Below, piece by piece: positions 20,839 through 29,642 of a stretch of 64,000 nucleotides of DNA. The notes beneath the pieces were generated by a model, which ran no database searches, was not told where the DNA came from, and saw only the letters and a program-made list of their open reading frames with translations. Within the stretch, counting starts at the first letter, position 1, and each line of letters starts with the position of its first letter. A program made the translations under genes and the position numbers. This DNA is from Legionella norrlandica (GTDB lineage Bacteria > Pseudomonadota > Gammaproteobacteria > Legionellales > Legionellaceae), in the NCBI RefSeq assembly GCF_000770585.1, contig NZ_JNCF01000006.1, positions 24,856 through 88,855 of the forward strand. Reading direction: 5' to 3'.

Positions 20839-22059
20839 ATGGTAATGAAGTTGAAAGGTTTAAAAAGGATTTTAAGGCTGGCACTTATCCACGTTCAGCT
20901 CTTGAAAGACAGGATCAACCCATATATCTCCTTGTTGAGACATTCCTATGTCTTTCCTGGTTTTGTAGCAATTCGCAATTTTCTTCTGAAATATAAAATA
21001 TTTACTATAGTGGTAGTAATTCCCTGGTTGATTACTGCTTTTTATCTTGTTTTTATCTCAGTGCCCGAATACGTTAGCACGGCAAAAATCGTAGTAGAAA
21101 AAGGACAAGAACAAAATCCTATCAATATTACTGCCGGGTTATTTGGTGTGGGAGGTAACAACGAGACTTATCTTACTCAAGAGTTTATCACGTCTCGGGA
21201 GATGATAAACCGACTCCAAAATTACTATGATTTTAAAAAGCATTACCAATCGCCCAAAATTGATTTGATTTCTCGGCTTAAAAGTCATCCCAGTGAAAAA
21301 GATTATCAAAATTACTTTCAAAAGATGGTTAATACAACAGTAGATCTTAAAACTAATGAGCTTGTAATCACTGTTAGAGCGTTCTCTGCTGAAATTGCTA
21401 AAATATTGGCTGAGCAAATTATTGAGCAATCAAAAAAGTTTGTGAACCGGGTTTATAATACGGTGGCCGAAAAGCAATATGCTTTTTCCAAGGTGCAGTT
21501 AAAATTGGCTAAGGATCGATTATTTAAGGTAAGTAAAGACGTATTGGAATGGCAGAACGAAAATGGAATGTTTGATCCGGCTGAAACAGCTAAGGTTGTA
21601 GGGGCAGTGACGGCTGAATTAAAGTCTAAGCTGGTTGAAAAACAAACGGAGTTAATCACCTATTCTGCTTTCATGCAGCCAGAGTCCTCCAAAGTTGTGG
21701 CGCTGAAGGAGGAAATCCGAGCCTTGAAAAAGCAAATTGAAGAGCAAAACTCTGATTTGCTAAGCCGTAAAGAAGGTACGAATAATCTGAACCGAGTCTT
21801 GATCAATTATCAATGGTTGCAGTTACAATTAAAATTTGCCCAAGCAGAATATGAAGCAGCACAACAAGTTTTTGATGCGGCTACTATTAATTTAAGCAAA
21901 CAACAGAATTCAATCATAGAGATTGAAGCGCCTAATTTGCCCGATGATTATGAATATCCCAAAAAAATCTATGATTTGGTTAATTTCTTGATTCTTTTTT
22001 TGGTGATTTTCTTTTTGATAAAAATGACTATTAACATTATTTATGAGCACACTGACTAA
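20839..22059 (+). CDS. kpsE: Capsule polysaccharide export inner-membrane protein, KpsE/CtrB-like
   Basis: 406 residues with two membrane segments, FTIVVVIPWLITAFYLVFI (about 52-70) and one near the C-terminus (about 377-397). They enclose a periplasmic coiled-coil domain (about 195-350), the layout of KpsE/CtrB/BexC polysaccharide co-polymerases. EYVSTAKIVVEKG after the first segment and the PNLPDDYEYPKKI pre-membrane proline motif are family-typical. It should bridge an inner-membrane transporter to the outer-membrane exporter encoded next. The gene overlaps the start of kpsD by one base. No KpsM/KpsT lies in the window. Confidence 0.85.
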   Translation: MVMKLKGLKRILRLALIHVQLLKDRINPYISLLRHSYVFPGFVAIRNFLLKYKIFTIVVVIPWLITAFYLVFISVPEYVSTAKIVVEKGQEQNPINITAGLFGVGGNNETYLTQEFITSREMINRLQNYYDFKKHYQSPKIDLISRLKSHPSEKDYQNYFQKMVNTTVDLKTNELVITVRAFSAEIAKILAEQIIEQSKKFVNRVYNTVAEKQYAFSKVQLKLAKDRLFKVSKDVLEWQNENGMFDPAETAKVVGAVTAELKSKLVEKQTELITYSAFMQPESSKVVALKEEIRALKKQIEEQNSDLLSRKEGTNNLNRVLINYQWLQLQLKFAQAEYEAAQQVFDAATINLSKQQNSIIEIEAPNLPDDYEYPKKIYDLVNFLILFLVIFFLIKMTINIIYEHTD

Positions 22060-23867
22060 TGAAAAAAACGCTGCTTTATTTGTTATTCTTTTTTATATCT
22101 TCTGTTAATGCTGATAAGCTGGCCAATAATTTGGCTGCAGGAGAGGCTGCTATAGGTTCAGCTGCTTCAAATGCTGCTAGTCAAATAGTTAGTAGAGGGG
22201 GCGCTAGTAACTCTAATATCAATGCAAATACAGCAAATATTGATGAAAAAGCCAAAGAAGACGCGAATTTTTCTTCTTTGGCTTATACCTCATCTGGGAA
22301 TATCCAAGAACGTAACACTAATGTGAAAGTGGATAATAAAGATCGTATCGGGGTTTTTGTTCATAATGAACTACCAATTTTTGGTCAAAATCTTTTTGGT
22401 CCTCAGTGCAGTAAATTGCATCAGGCTCGGTTTTTTAATCCTAATTATCGGATTGCTGTGGGAGATCAAATTAATTTTCAAATGTGGGGCGCATACCAAT
22501 TTGAAAAACAACTAACGGTTGATTCTCAAGGTAATATTTTTATCCCTGAGGTTGGCCCAGTGCGGGTTGAAGGAATAGAGAACTCCAAATTAAATAACTT
22601 GATTCAGGAGCAGGTGAAGAAAATTTTTAAACGCGACGTGAATATTTATGCTGATTTGATTACCGCTCAACCTGTTCAAGTGTATGTGACAGGTTTTGTC
22701 AATTCACCAGGACTTTATGATGGTCTTTCTTCAGATTCCATTATTTATTTTTTATGTGCTGCTGATGGTATCAATTTAAGGGAAGGCAGTTTTCGCTCCA
22801 TCGAAGTTTTGCGTTATGGCAAGCTGCTGCGCTCTATCGATCTTTATGATTTTATACTGCATGGCAGCATTGATCCTTTCCAATTGCACCAAGGTGATAC
22901 AATCGTTGTGAAGCCACAAAAGTATACTATTGCGGTTGAAGGGACTGTGAAAAATGCTTACCAGTACGAATGGAAGAGTCAATCAATTTCTATGTCAGAG
23001 CTCGCGAAAGTGGTTAATATCGATCCCAGCGTGACCTTTGTTCGCATTATGCGTAATTCTGGTAAAAAGCCAGTTATTTTGTATAAGCCAATCCAAGAGG
23101 CTAGGCAAATGCGATTATATGCAGGGGATCATCTGAGTTTTGTTGCTGATAAAGAAGTGGAACAAATTCTGGTTAATGTGCAGGGGCAGATTAAAGGCCA
23201 TCATCAATATGTTCTATCAAGAGGGGCCACACTAAAGGATTTAATGTCTAAATTGGAATTAACTCCACAGGCGAACATTAAAAATATTCAACTCTTTCGA
23301 GAGTCTGTAGCCTTGTTGCAAAAAGAAGCAATTAACTCCTCACTGGCGCGTTTTGAGCGACAGGTTATGACAAGTACTCCTACGTCCGATGAAGACAGCC
23401 GTATGCAGTCTGCTCAATCCGAACTTATTATGAAGTTCGTTAACGAAGCCCGCCAGGTAAAAACACAGGGACAGGTTGTTTTAGGTGATGAGTCTCAATG
23501 GGGGACCATTCCATTGGAGAATAATGACACCGTCAATGTGCCGGCTTATACTTCTGTGGTTACTGTGAGTGGTGATGTAGTCAATGCTGTGTCAATAGAG
23601 GCTCACCCTGGTTATCGCTTGCAGCATTACATTCAGGCTGCGGGTGGATTAAATAAATCGGCCGATCCTTCCCAGATTTTATTGATTAAGCAAAATGGTC
23701 GAGTGCATATCTTAAAGAATAGCTCGTCACAATCAGTATCAGTCGAAGGTGGGGATCAATTGATCGTGTTATCGAAAGGAACCTCTGAAGGATTGAAGAT
23801 GACTGGTATGTTGTCTAAGATTGCTTATCAGATTGCTATTGCTGCAAGGGTGGCTCTGACAGTCTAG
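22059..23867 (+). CDS. kpsD: Outer-membrane polysaccharide export protein, KpsD/Wza family
   Basis: 602 residues with a signal peptide (MKKTLLYLLFFFISSVNA) and no lipobox, as in KpsD and unlike Wza. After a low-complexity Asn/Ala linker, VFGQ-like PIFGQNLFGP begins the export domain. YRIAVGDQINFQMWGAYQ (Poly_export), several SLBB-type domains (VQVYVTGFVNSPG, TIAVEGTVKNAY, VVTVSGDVVNAVSIEAHPGY) follow. It forms the periplasm/outer-membrane conduit for polymer secretion. The middle gene of the kpsE-kpsD-kpsF-like operon. Confidence 0.9.
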   Translation: MKKTLLYLLFFFISSVNADKLANNLAAGEAAIGSAASNAASQIVSRGGASNSNINANTANIDEKAKEDANFSSLAYTSSGNIQERNTNVKVDNKDRIGVFVHNELPIFGQNLFGPQCSKLHQARFFNPNYRIAVGDQINFQMWGAYQFEKQLTVDSQGNIFIPEVGPVRVEGIENSKLNNLIQEQVKKIFKRDVNIYADLITAQPVQVYVTGFVNSPGLYDGLSSDSIIYFLCAADGINLREGSFRSIEVLRYGKLLRSIDLYDFILHGSIDPFQLHQGDTIVVKPQKYTIAVEGTVKNAYQYEWKSQSISMSELAKVVNIDPSVTFVRIMRNSGKKPVILYKPIQEARQMRLYAGDHLSFVADKEVEQILVNVQGQIKGHHQYVLSRGATLKDLMSKLELTPQANIKNIQLFRESVALLQKEAINSSLARFERQVMTSTPTSDEDSRMQSAQSELIMKFVNEARQVKTQGQVVLGDESQWGTIPLENNDTVNVPAYTSVVTVSGDVVNAVSIEAHPGYRLQHYIQAAGGLNKSADPSQILLIKQNGRVHILKNSSSQSVSVEGGDQLIVLSKGTSEGLKMTGMLSKIAYQIAIAARVALTV

Positions 23868-23895
23868 TGATTTTATTCAAGGAAAGGACAAGGAA

Positions 23896-24861
23896 GTGGA
23901 AAAATTTATTCGATTAGCTTTAGACGTGATTGAGGCAGAGGCGGGAGCAGTATCTGCTTTAAGTAACAAAATCAATGAAGCTTTTGTCCATTGTTGCGAA
24001 CTTATTTTGGCATGTAAAGGTCGAATTGTTGTTATTGGGATGGGAAAGTCAGGGCATATTGGCGCTAAAATTGCTGCCACTTTAGCCAGCACAGGTACAC
24101 CAGCTTTTTTCGTACACCCCGCTGAGGCATGTCATGGTGATTTAGGGATGATTACTAAATCGGATTTGGTCTTGGCCATCTCTAATTCAGGTAATACTCA
24201 GGAAATTGTGACACTTTTGCCTTTAATCAAATATTTAAATATTCCGTTAATTACGTTAACTGGTAATCCAAATTCAACTTTAGCAAAGAATGCTACGGTT
24301 AATATCGATGTTAGTGTTACTCAAGAAGCTTGCCCTCTTGGGCTGGCGCCTACGACATCAACTACTGTGGCGTTGGTTATGGGGGATGCACTTGCAGTAG
24401 CTTTGCTTGATGCGCGTGGTTTTACAGCGGAAGATTTTGCTCGAGCTCATCCTGGTGGTAATTTGGGTAAACGTCTGTTACTGAAAGTGGATGATATTTG
24501 GCATACTGGTGATCAATTACCACAGGTGCAAGAGAGCACGACGATATCTGATGCTCTTATTGAGGTTACGCAAAAAAGACTTGGGATGACTACCATTGTT
24601 AATCAAACAGGTATGCTACAAGGTGTTTTTACAGACGGCGATATTCGTCGTGCTTTAAATAAAGGCTATGATGTTCATAATACTTTGATTTCCGAAGTAA
24701 TGACACGGAATTGCCGTACAATCTCAAAAGAGACATTGGCAGTAGAAGCTTTACAACTGATGGAGGATTTTTCCATTACGTCTTTAATCATTATTGATGA
24801 AAATAAAAAGCCATTGGGTGTAGTTAGTCTTCATGATATCCTAAAAGCTGGTGTGGTTTGA
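23896..24861 (+). CDS. kdsD: Arabinose-5-phosphate isomerase
   Basis: 321 residues. SIS domain with VVIGMGKSGHIGAKIAATL and FVHPAEACHGDLGMI (His and Glu active-site region), then ISNSGNTQEI and PTTSTT phosphate contacts; two CBS motifs fill the C-terminal third (RLGMTTIVNQ, VFTDGDIRRAL, SITSLIIIDENKKPLGVVS). Converts ribulose-5-phosphate to arabinose-5-phosphate for Kdo. GTG start preceded by AAGGACAAGGAAG. In capsule clusters the same enzyme is called KpsF. Its place after kpsE/kpsD suggests Kdo supply for a lipid-linked capsule; whether a second copy serves LPS core is not visible here. Confidence 0.92.
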   Translation: MEKFIRLALDVIEAEAGAVSALSNKINEAFVHCCELILACKGRIVVIGMGKSGHIGAKIAATLASTGTPAFFVHPAEACHGDLGMITKSDLVLAISNSGNTQEIVTLLPLIKYLNIPLITLTGNPNSTLAKNATVNIDVSVTQEACPLGLAPTTSTTVALVMGDALAVALLDARGFTAEDFARAHPGGNLGKRLLLKVDDIWHTGDQLPQVQESTTISDALIEVTQKRLGMTTIVNQTGMLQGVFTDGDIRRALNKGYDVHNTLISEVMTRNCRTISKETLAVEALQLMEDFSITSLIIIDENKKPLGVVSLHDILKAGVV

Positions 24862-25216
24862 ATAGCCGTATCATCCACAAACTATGTGTCGCATTGTTAA
24901 TGCCCTGCTAATCTTCTATTGATTGAGAGATTGGCTGGTGTTGTGTAAGTAACAAGTCAAAAATCTAAATTTAAAGTTTTTATTGATTTCTAGGGGGGTG
25001 AATCCTCAAAGTGACATGAATTATAATAAATGAACTGTCATTATGATGAGTACGCCCATATAATTGCATCTTCATATTGGAAAAAAAATTTTTGTAGCCG
25101 TCATTGCGAACGAAGCGAAGTAATCCAGAGTAGATTTTTATATAAAACTCAAGAAAAACAAGAGTTGGTCGAAACTATAGGTTAGTGAATAATAAATACA
25201 AATTAGGGGAAGAGCT
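24862..25216. other. Intergenic region with interspersed repeat
   Basis: 355 AT-rich bases between kdsD and mltB. The only recognisable element is the short repeat at 25099-25128; the remainder shows no coding signal. Confidence 0.45.
25099..25128. repeat. Short interspersed repeat (CGTCATTGCGA type)
   Basis: The sequence CGTCATTGCGAACGAAGCGA followed by AGTAATCCAG matches a dispersed intergenic motif found across many gammaproteobacterial genomes. A diverged second copy occurs at 57881-57909 in this window. Confidence 0.6.
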
Positions 25217-26179
25217 ATGAAGAAATGGGTGCTCGGTATTGTTGCATTCATGTTATTAAATCAAATCGTTTACGCAAGTCAAGGCTGGGATCAGTGGGTA
25301 GCAGGAGTTAGAGAGGAAGCTCTACAACAAGGAATCCCACCAGCTTTATTTGATGAGGCTTTTTCAGGGATTCATGAACCCAGCCGAAAAATAAAGAGTT
25401 TTTTACGCTCTCAACCTGAGCATCGATTAACTTTCATAAAATATCGTAATACTCGTGTGGATAATTACAGAATTGCGATTGGTAGAAAAGAATATAAGAA
25501 AAACCAAGAAGTGTTGGAAGCAGTAGCGCAACAATATGGGGTTAACCCATGTTTTATTGTGTCTTTTTGGGGTATGGAAACTAGTTATGGATCATACATG
25601 GGTAATTTTCCAGTGATCAATGCTTTGGCAACCTTAGCCTATGATTCAAATCGCAAGGATTTTTTCAGGAAGGAGTTATTTCTTGCCTTGCATATTCTTA
25701 AAGAAGGACATGTCAGCTTAGCTGATTTTAAAGGAGAATGGGCAGGGGCTTCTGGTCAGCCACAATTTTTACCATCGAGTTGGGTCAAATATGCAGTGGA
25801 TTACGATGGTGATGGGCGAAAAGACATATGGAAGAGCAAACCAGATGTTTTTGCTTCAATAGCAAATTATATGAAGCAAAATGGTTGGCAAGTAGGAGAA
25901 CCTTGGGCCATTCAAGTAAAGCTTCCCGCTAAATTTGATATGAAATTGGAAGGTAAGAATATTGTAAAACCAGTCAGCGAATGGAATGCGTTAGGCGTAA
26001 GAACTGAAAGCGGGCAACCATTGCCTTATCAGAATTTACAGGCAAGTATTGTCCAACCTTATGGTGGCCCCACCTTTTTAGCTTTTCCAAATTATCGAAT
26101 GATATTACGCTATAATAATTCAATTTATTATGCTGGAGCTATTGGGTATCTGGCTGATAAGATTTGTCAGGTGCATTAA
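25217..26179 (+). CDS. mltB: Membrane-bound lytic murein transglycosylase B
   Basis: 320 residues with a signal peptide ending near YAS-QG. FWGMETSYGSYMGNF holds the catalytic glutamate (GxETxYG), and WAGASGQPQFLPSSW, VDYDGDGRKDIW, SIANYMKQNGW are hallmarks of the MltB/SltB35 family. It cleaves peptidoglycan glycan strands to 1,6-anhydro-muropeptides in the periplasm. No lipobox is apparent, so a soluble or signal-anchored form is likely despite the family name. A strong hairpin at 26210-26235 follows. RBS AGGGGAAG. Confidence 0.92.
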   Translation: MKKWVLGIVAFMLLNQIVYASQGWDQWVAGVREEALQQGIPPALFDEAFSGIHEPSRKIKSFLRSQPEHRLTFIKYRNTRVDNYRIAIGRKEYKKNQEVLEAVAQQYGVNPCFIVSFWGMETSYGSYMGNFPVINALATLAYDSNRKDFFRKELFLALHILKEGHVSLADFKGEWAGASGQPQFLPSSWVKYAVDYDGDGRKDIWKSKPDVFASIANYMKQNGWQVGEPWAIQVKLPAKFDMKLEGKNIVKPVSEWNALGVRTESGQPLPYQNLQASIVQPYGGPTFLAFPNYRMILRYNNSIYYAGAIGYLADKICQVH

Positions 26180-26209
26180 TACATATCCATAAAGATCCCA
26201 TTGTATTAA

Positions 26210-26235
26210 GTTGCTCCCGAAGAATAGGGAGCAAC
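26210..26235 (+). terminator. Rho-independent-like terminator after mltB
   Basis: GTTGCTCCC and GGGAGCAAC form a nine-base perfect stem around an eight-base loop, with a weak T stretch about 12 bases beyond. Confidence 0.6.
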
Positions 26236-26264
26236 AATCTGAAATTTTTAATAACCCTATTTCG

Positions 26265-26382
26265 AACTCGCTTAATCGAAATGAAGTGCGAGGAGACGCA
26301 GAACGGAGAGCCGGGGTGTACACGCCAGTACATGAGGATTCGAGTACTGCATCGACGAAGCAATTTACTGATGAAGCGAGTT
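26265..26382. repeat. Short element bounded by 9-bp inverted repeats
   Basis: AACTCGCTT (26265-26273) is the exact reverse complement of AAGCGAGTT (26374-26382). The enclosed 100 bases are more GC-rich than the surroundings, stay open in several frames without resembling a protein, and hold an inner AGTAC/GTACT hairpin (TACATGAGGATTCGAGTA). It looks like a non-coding interspersed (MITE-like) element; I recall comparable sequence in other Legionella intergenic regions but cannot verify it here. Confidence 0.5.
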
Positions 26383-26476
26383 TCAAAAGAGGTCTAATAT
26401 AAAAATTTTCTTTCTTGTTAAGTAGCACTTTAAATTTTAAAATGCTTCATAGATCATAGGGCATTAAACAATATTT

Positions 26477-27523
26477 ATGAATCAAAATTCTTTTCAATGG
26501 TCAGTAATTGGTGCAGGCCCTGCTGGGATTGCTGCCGTAGGGAAATTATTAGATTATGGTATTACCTCTTCTGAGATATTATGGCTTGACCCTTATTTTA
26601 AAGTAGGGGATTTTGGTCGGCTTTGGCAGCATGTTTCCAGTAACACTACCGTTCGACTGTTCTCGAATTTTTTACATGCCGTTAATTCTTTTTCTTATAA
26701 AAAAGCAAGTCAAGATTTTCATTTACGTCATCTTGACCCCGGTAGTACCTGTATTTTGGATAGGGTTGCAGAGCCCTTGCAATGGATCACTTCAATTCTT
26801 AGAGAAAGGGTTGTTACGGAGGAGACAATGATCCATAGTATTTCTCTATCCTGTGGCAGTTGGTCCTTATACTCTGATGTACAGGCATACAAAGCAAAAA
26901 ATGTAATTTTGGCAACGGGAGCAGTACCATCTAGTCTTAATTATCCTGATGTTAATTTAGTGCCTTTTGAAATTGCAATTGATAAACAGCGCTTGAGCAA
27001 TTTTATTGACGTTAATGAAGTTTATGGTGTTTTTGGCTCTTCACATTCAGCAATCATTATTTTACGCCATCTTGTCGAATTAGGTGTTAAGAAAGTAATT
27101 AATTTTTATCGCTCTCCTTGTCGATATGCTATTGACATGGGTAATTGGGTTTTATTTGATAATACAGGGTTGAAAGGCGAAACAGCTGTTTGGGCCAGAG
27201 AATATATAGATGGTGTTTTGCCTGATAATCTTGTTCGCTATTACGCAAGTGAATCCAATATTGCACGATATCTTCCTGAATGTAGTAAAGTAATTTATGC
27301 CATTGGTTTTGAAAGACGGAATAATATTGTCATTGATAATTATGAACGGCTTAACCATAATCCCCATGTCGGGATTATAGGCCCAGGATTATTTGGTTTG
27401 GGGATTGCCTATCCAGAATTGCGCGCTGACCCTTTTGGAAATTTTGAATCCCAGGTAGGTTTATGGAAATTTATGACATACTTAGATAATGTATTACCAA
27501 TCTGGTTTAAATATCATACTTAG
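26477..27523 (+). CDS. FAD/NAD(P)-binding oxidoreductase-like protein
   Basis: 348 residues. WSVIGAGPAGIAAVGKLL is a GxGxxG Rossmann motif for FAD. KNVILATGAVPSS is the typical ATG motif of flavin monooxygenase and ornithine/lysine hydroxylase relatives, and YGVFGSSHSAIIILRHLVELG is a second dinucleotide-binding site. GPGLFGLGIAYPE near the end is the usual FAD-side glycine motif. The substrate is unknown, and nothing around it forms an obvious pathway. The ribosome-binding site is weak. A pyridine-nucleotide-disulfide reductase is less likely because no redox CxxxxC is present. Confidence 0.7.
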   Translation: MNQNSFQWSVIGAGPAGIAAVGKLLDYGITSSEILWLDPYFKVGDFGRLWQHVSSNTTVRLFSNFLHAVNSFSYKKASQDFHLRHLDPGSTCILDRVAEPLQWITSILRERVVTEETMIHSISLSCGSWSLYSDVQAYKAKNVILATGAVPSSLNYPDVNLVPFEIAIDKQRLSNFIDVNEVYGVFGSSHSAIIILRHLVELGVKKVINFYRSPCRYAIDMGNWVLFDNTGLKGETAVWAREYIDGVLPDNLVRYYASESNIARYLPECSKVIYAIGFERRNNIVIDNYERLNHNPHVGIIGPGLFGLGIAYPELRADPFGNFESQVGLWKFMTYLDNVLPIWFKYHT

Positions 27524-27661
27524 GAACTGTTGCGCCTAGAATAGCGAATCCAGATTGAGAGAGTTTTTTATCACGAAATAGTTTAGTAATGTGTTTCGTG
27601 GCGATATTGCGGGATTCATAAAGAGATTTTTTCCATAAAGCCGTGTTCAAAGGAGAGTGAA

Positions 27662-28534
27662 TTGAGTCATTATCTTGATAAAACCGCTAGTTTAACCCCG
27701 GCTGTTCGAAGAATAGTATGCAATAAGGCTACTGAATATCCTAATACAGGAATTTATAATGAAGTTGCGACTCATGGCACTTATTTATGCAGACGTTGCG
27801 GTTTAGCTCTGTTCCGAGGTAATAGCCAATTTAGTTCAGGATGTGGTTGGCCAAGTTTTGATGATGAAATTGCAAATACCGTAGCAAGAAAACCAGATGC
27901 GGATGGTCGGCGAACAGAGATTTTATGCATGCGTTGTAAGGCTCATCTAGGGCATGTGTTTACTGGGGAGCATTTTACTCACAAAAACTTGCGCCATTGC
28001 GTCAACTCCGCGTCTATAGATTTTGTAGCAGATAATGAGGTACTTGATTCAGAGGAAGCGATACTTGCTGGAGGCTGTTTTTGGGGGGTGGAGTATTATT
28101 TCAAGCAAATGCCAGGAGTACTAAAAGTTGAATCGGGGTACACCGGGGGGCATGTATTGGAACCTAGTTATGAGCAGGTTTGTACGGGCAATACAGGTCA
28201 TTATGAAGCAGTAAGAGTGGTCTACGACTCTGAAAAAACAAATTATCATTATGTCATAAAGCGCTTTTTTGAAATTCATGATCCCACCCAGGCAGATGGA
28301 CAAGGACCTGATTTAGGACAACAATACCAGAGCGCTATATTCTTCTTTAATGAAGAGCAGTTGCAGGAGGCAGAATCATTAATTCAGTTATTAAGGAAAA
28401 GAAGTTATCAGGTAGCTACTCGATTGTTAAAAGCACAACCCTTTTGGCCTGCAGAAAATTATCATCAGAACTACTATTTTAAACATCATAAGATACCTTA
28501 TTGTCATAGACCAGTAGCACGTTTTGGGGATTAA
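27662..28534 (+). CDS. msrBA: Bifunctional methionine sulfoxide reductase MsrB-MsrA
   Basis: 290 residues. Residues 1-120 are MsrB: zinc-binding CRRC and CMRC pairs, GCGWPSF, and catalytic cysteine in RHCVNSAS. Residues about 135-290 are MsrA: AGGCFWGVEYYF with the catalytic cysteine, ESGYTGG, and HDPTQADGQGPDLGQQYQSAIF. It reduces both R- and S-methionine sulfoxide in damaged proteins. Start is TTG at 27662 with AAGGAGAG upstream. B-before-A order is one of two known fusion orders. No signal peptide is evident, so it acts in the cytoplasm. Confidence 0.92.
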   Translation: MSHYLDKTASLTPAVRRIVCNKATEYPNTGIYNEVATHGTYLCRRCGLALFRGNSQFSSGCGWPSFDDEIANTVARKPDADGRRTEILCMRCKAHLGHVFTGEHFTHKNLRHCVNSASIDFVADNEVLDSEEAILAGGCFWGVEYYFKQMPGVLKVESGYTGGHVLEPSYEQVCTGNTGHYEAVRVVYDSEKTNYHYVIKRFFEIHDPTQADGQGPDLGQQYQSAIFFFNEEQLQEAESLIQLLRKRSYQVATRLLKAQPFWPAENYHQNYYFKHHKIPYCHRPVARFGD

Positions 28535-28669
28535 GCAATGATTATGGATTCTCCTTCTCTTTTTTAGCTTCCTCATGAAACCATCAGTAATTTAATTTTA
28601 TGGAATGGTCTATACTTAGCATGTAGTTCGTTTTTAACAGCGTGTATATATTTAAGCAAGGAGCGCATT

Positions 28670-28957
28670 ATGAAAACTTTAGTTAATTCGTCAGTTTTTG
28701 CATTAGTTTTAGCTTTTTCAACGCCTTTATTTGCAGATGATCCTCAATGGATGAAAGACAATAATTTAGTTCAAGGAACGGTAACTCTGCAGGATAGTTC
28801 TAAAATTCAAGTATATGGAACTCAAGAAGATCTCGATAAACTGCAAAAGAATCTGGGTAGTATTCAATCTATTCAAATAGGTACTAGTCAAGATAGCTCT
28901 ACAACATCTACTACTACTCCTCCATCAAATGGATCATCAAATGGTGAAGGACAATAG
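28670..28957 (+). CDS. Small exported protein, unknown function
   Basis: 95 residues with a clear signal peptide (MKTLVNSSVFALVLAFSTPLFA then DDPQWM). The mature part of about 72 residues contains VQGTVTLQDSSKIQVYG and a Ser/Thr-rich tail (SSTTSTTTPPSNGSSNG). AAGGAG precedes the ATG. No domain is recognised. Likely periplasmic; small size and low-complexity tail fit many lineage-specific proteins. Confidence 0.7.
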   Translation: MKTLVNSSVFALVLAFSTPLFADDPQWMKDNNLVQGTVTLQDSSKIQVYGTQEDLDKLQKNLGSIQSIQIGTSQDSSTTSTTTPPSNGSSNGEGQ

Positions 28958-28966
28958 CAAGATTTG

Positions 28967-29048
28967 TCCGAGTTAAATTAATGTGGGTTCGACATAAAAA
29001 GGCATTTATGCCTTTTATGTCGTTAAACGAACTTTAATTTAACTCGGA
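28967..29048. terminator. Nested palindrome, probable bidirectional terminator
   Basis: Outer arms TCCGAGTTAAATTA (28967-28980) and TAATTTAACTCGGA (29035-29048) are perfect reverse complements. Inside, GTTCG pairs with CGAAC and GACATAAAAAGGCA with TGCCTTTTATGTC with one unpaired A. It lies between two convergent genes. Confidence 0.7.
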
Positions 29049-29052
29049 TAGT

Positions 29053-29292
29053 TTAATTGTCGTTTTTAGATTTCATTTGTTCATATTTTTGATCTATTTC
29101 TTCAGCTTTACGTTTGTTTTCATATAGTTGAAGTGCGTAGAGTTGTTGTCGCCAAAATGAGGAGCCATATTCTTTTAATTGATTTATTTTGCGCATTAAA
29201 ATGCCCAAATGAGTGGCTAACATAGGAAGTTTCGAGGGTCCAAAAACAACAATAGCTACCATGAAAATAAGTAAGAGTTCGCCAAGGCTCAT
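29053..29292 (-). CDS. tatB: Sec-independent protein translocase subunit TatB
   Basis: 79 residues. One N-terminal membrane segment (ELLLIFMVAIVVFGPSKLP) with the FGPSKLP hinge of TatB, followed by an amphipathic helix (LGILMRKINQLKEYG) and a charged tail. It is much shorter than enterobacterial TatB. It sits about 160 bases after tatA on the same strand. TatC, required for a full twin-arginine translocase, is not in the window. The long spacing from tatA leaves open a separate promoter. Confidence 0.85.
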   Translation of the reverse strand: MSLGELLLIFMVAIVVFGPSKLPMLATHLGILMRKINQLKEYGSSFWRQQLYALQLYENKRKAEEIDQKYEQMKSKNDN

Positions 29293-29455
29293 GATAATGG
29301 CTCACTTGTTTGCCTCGCCATCCTATAGTTTGTCGGGGGGTAGTGGAAAACTCTTAGATCCTGTGAACAAGTCATGGGACATGGGCAAGAGGTTGCGGGA
29401 TATGAAAATCCTGTCGTGAAATATCGTGAAAAGGGAGAGCTCGCGTTAAAATTGT

Positions 29456-29641
29456 TCATGGTAGTTTGTGCTTGTCCTCTGATGATTCATCTGTACTATC
29501 ACTGTTCATGGCTTTTCGGAAATTTTTGATTGCCTCCCCAAGGTCAGAGCCTATTGTTTTCAGTTTTGAGGTGCCAAATAAAGCTATTATAATTACCAAA
29601 ATTAATAATAATGATAATGGACTTATTCCTGACAATCCCAT
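29456..29641 (-). CDS. tatA: Sec-independent protein translocase subunit TatA
   Basis: 61 residues with a single membrane segment (SPLSLLLILVIIIALFG), the FGTSKLKTIGSDLGEAIKNFRKAM hinge and amphipathic helix of TatA, and an acidic Ser-rich tail. It forms the pore-like oligomer of twin-arginine export in the inner membrane. It starts one base after the ubiB stop, so it is in the ubiquinone operon; ubiB-tat linkage is common in gammaproteobacteria. Confidence 0.9.
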   Translation of the reverse strand: MGLSGISPLSLLLILVIIIALFGTSKLKTIGSDLGEAIKNFRKAMNSDSTDESSEDKHKLP

Positions 29642-29642
29642 G

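Noticed and set aside
26120..26428. Minus-strand ORF of 102 codons and others in the same place
   Set aside because: It overlaps the end of mltB and the inverted-repeat element; several frames stay open only because of composition.
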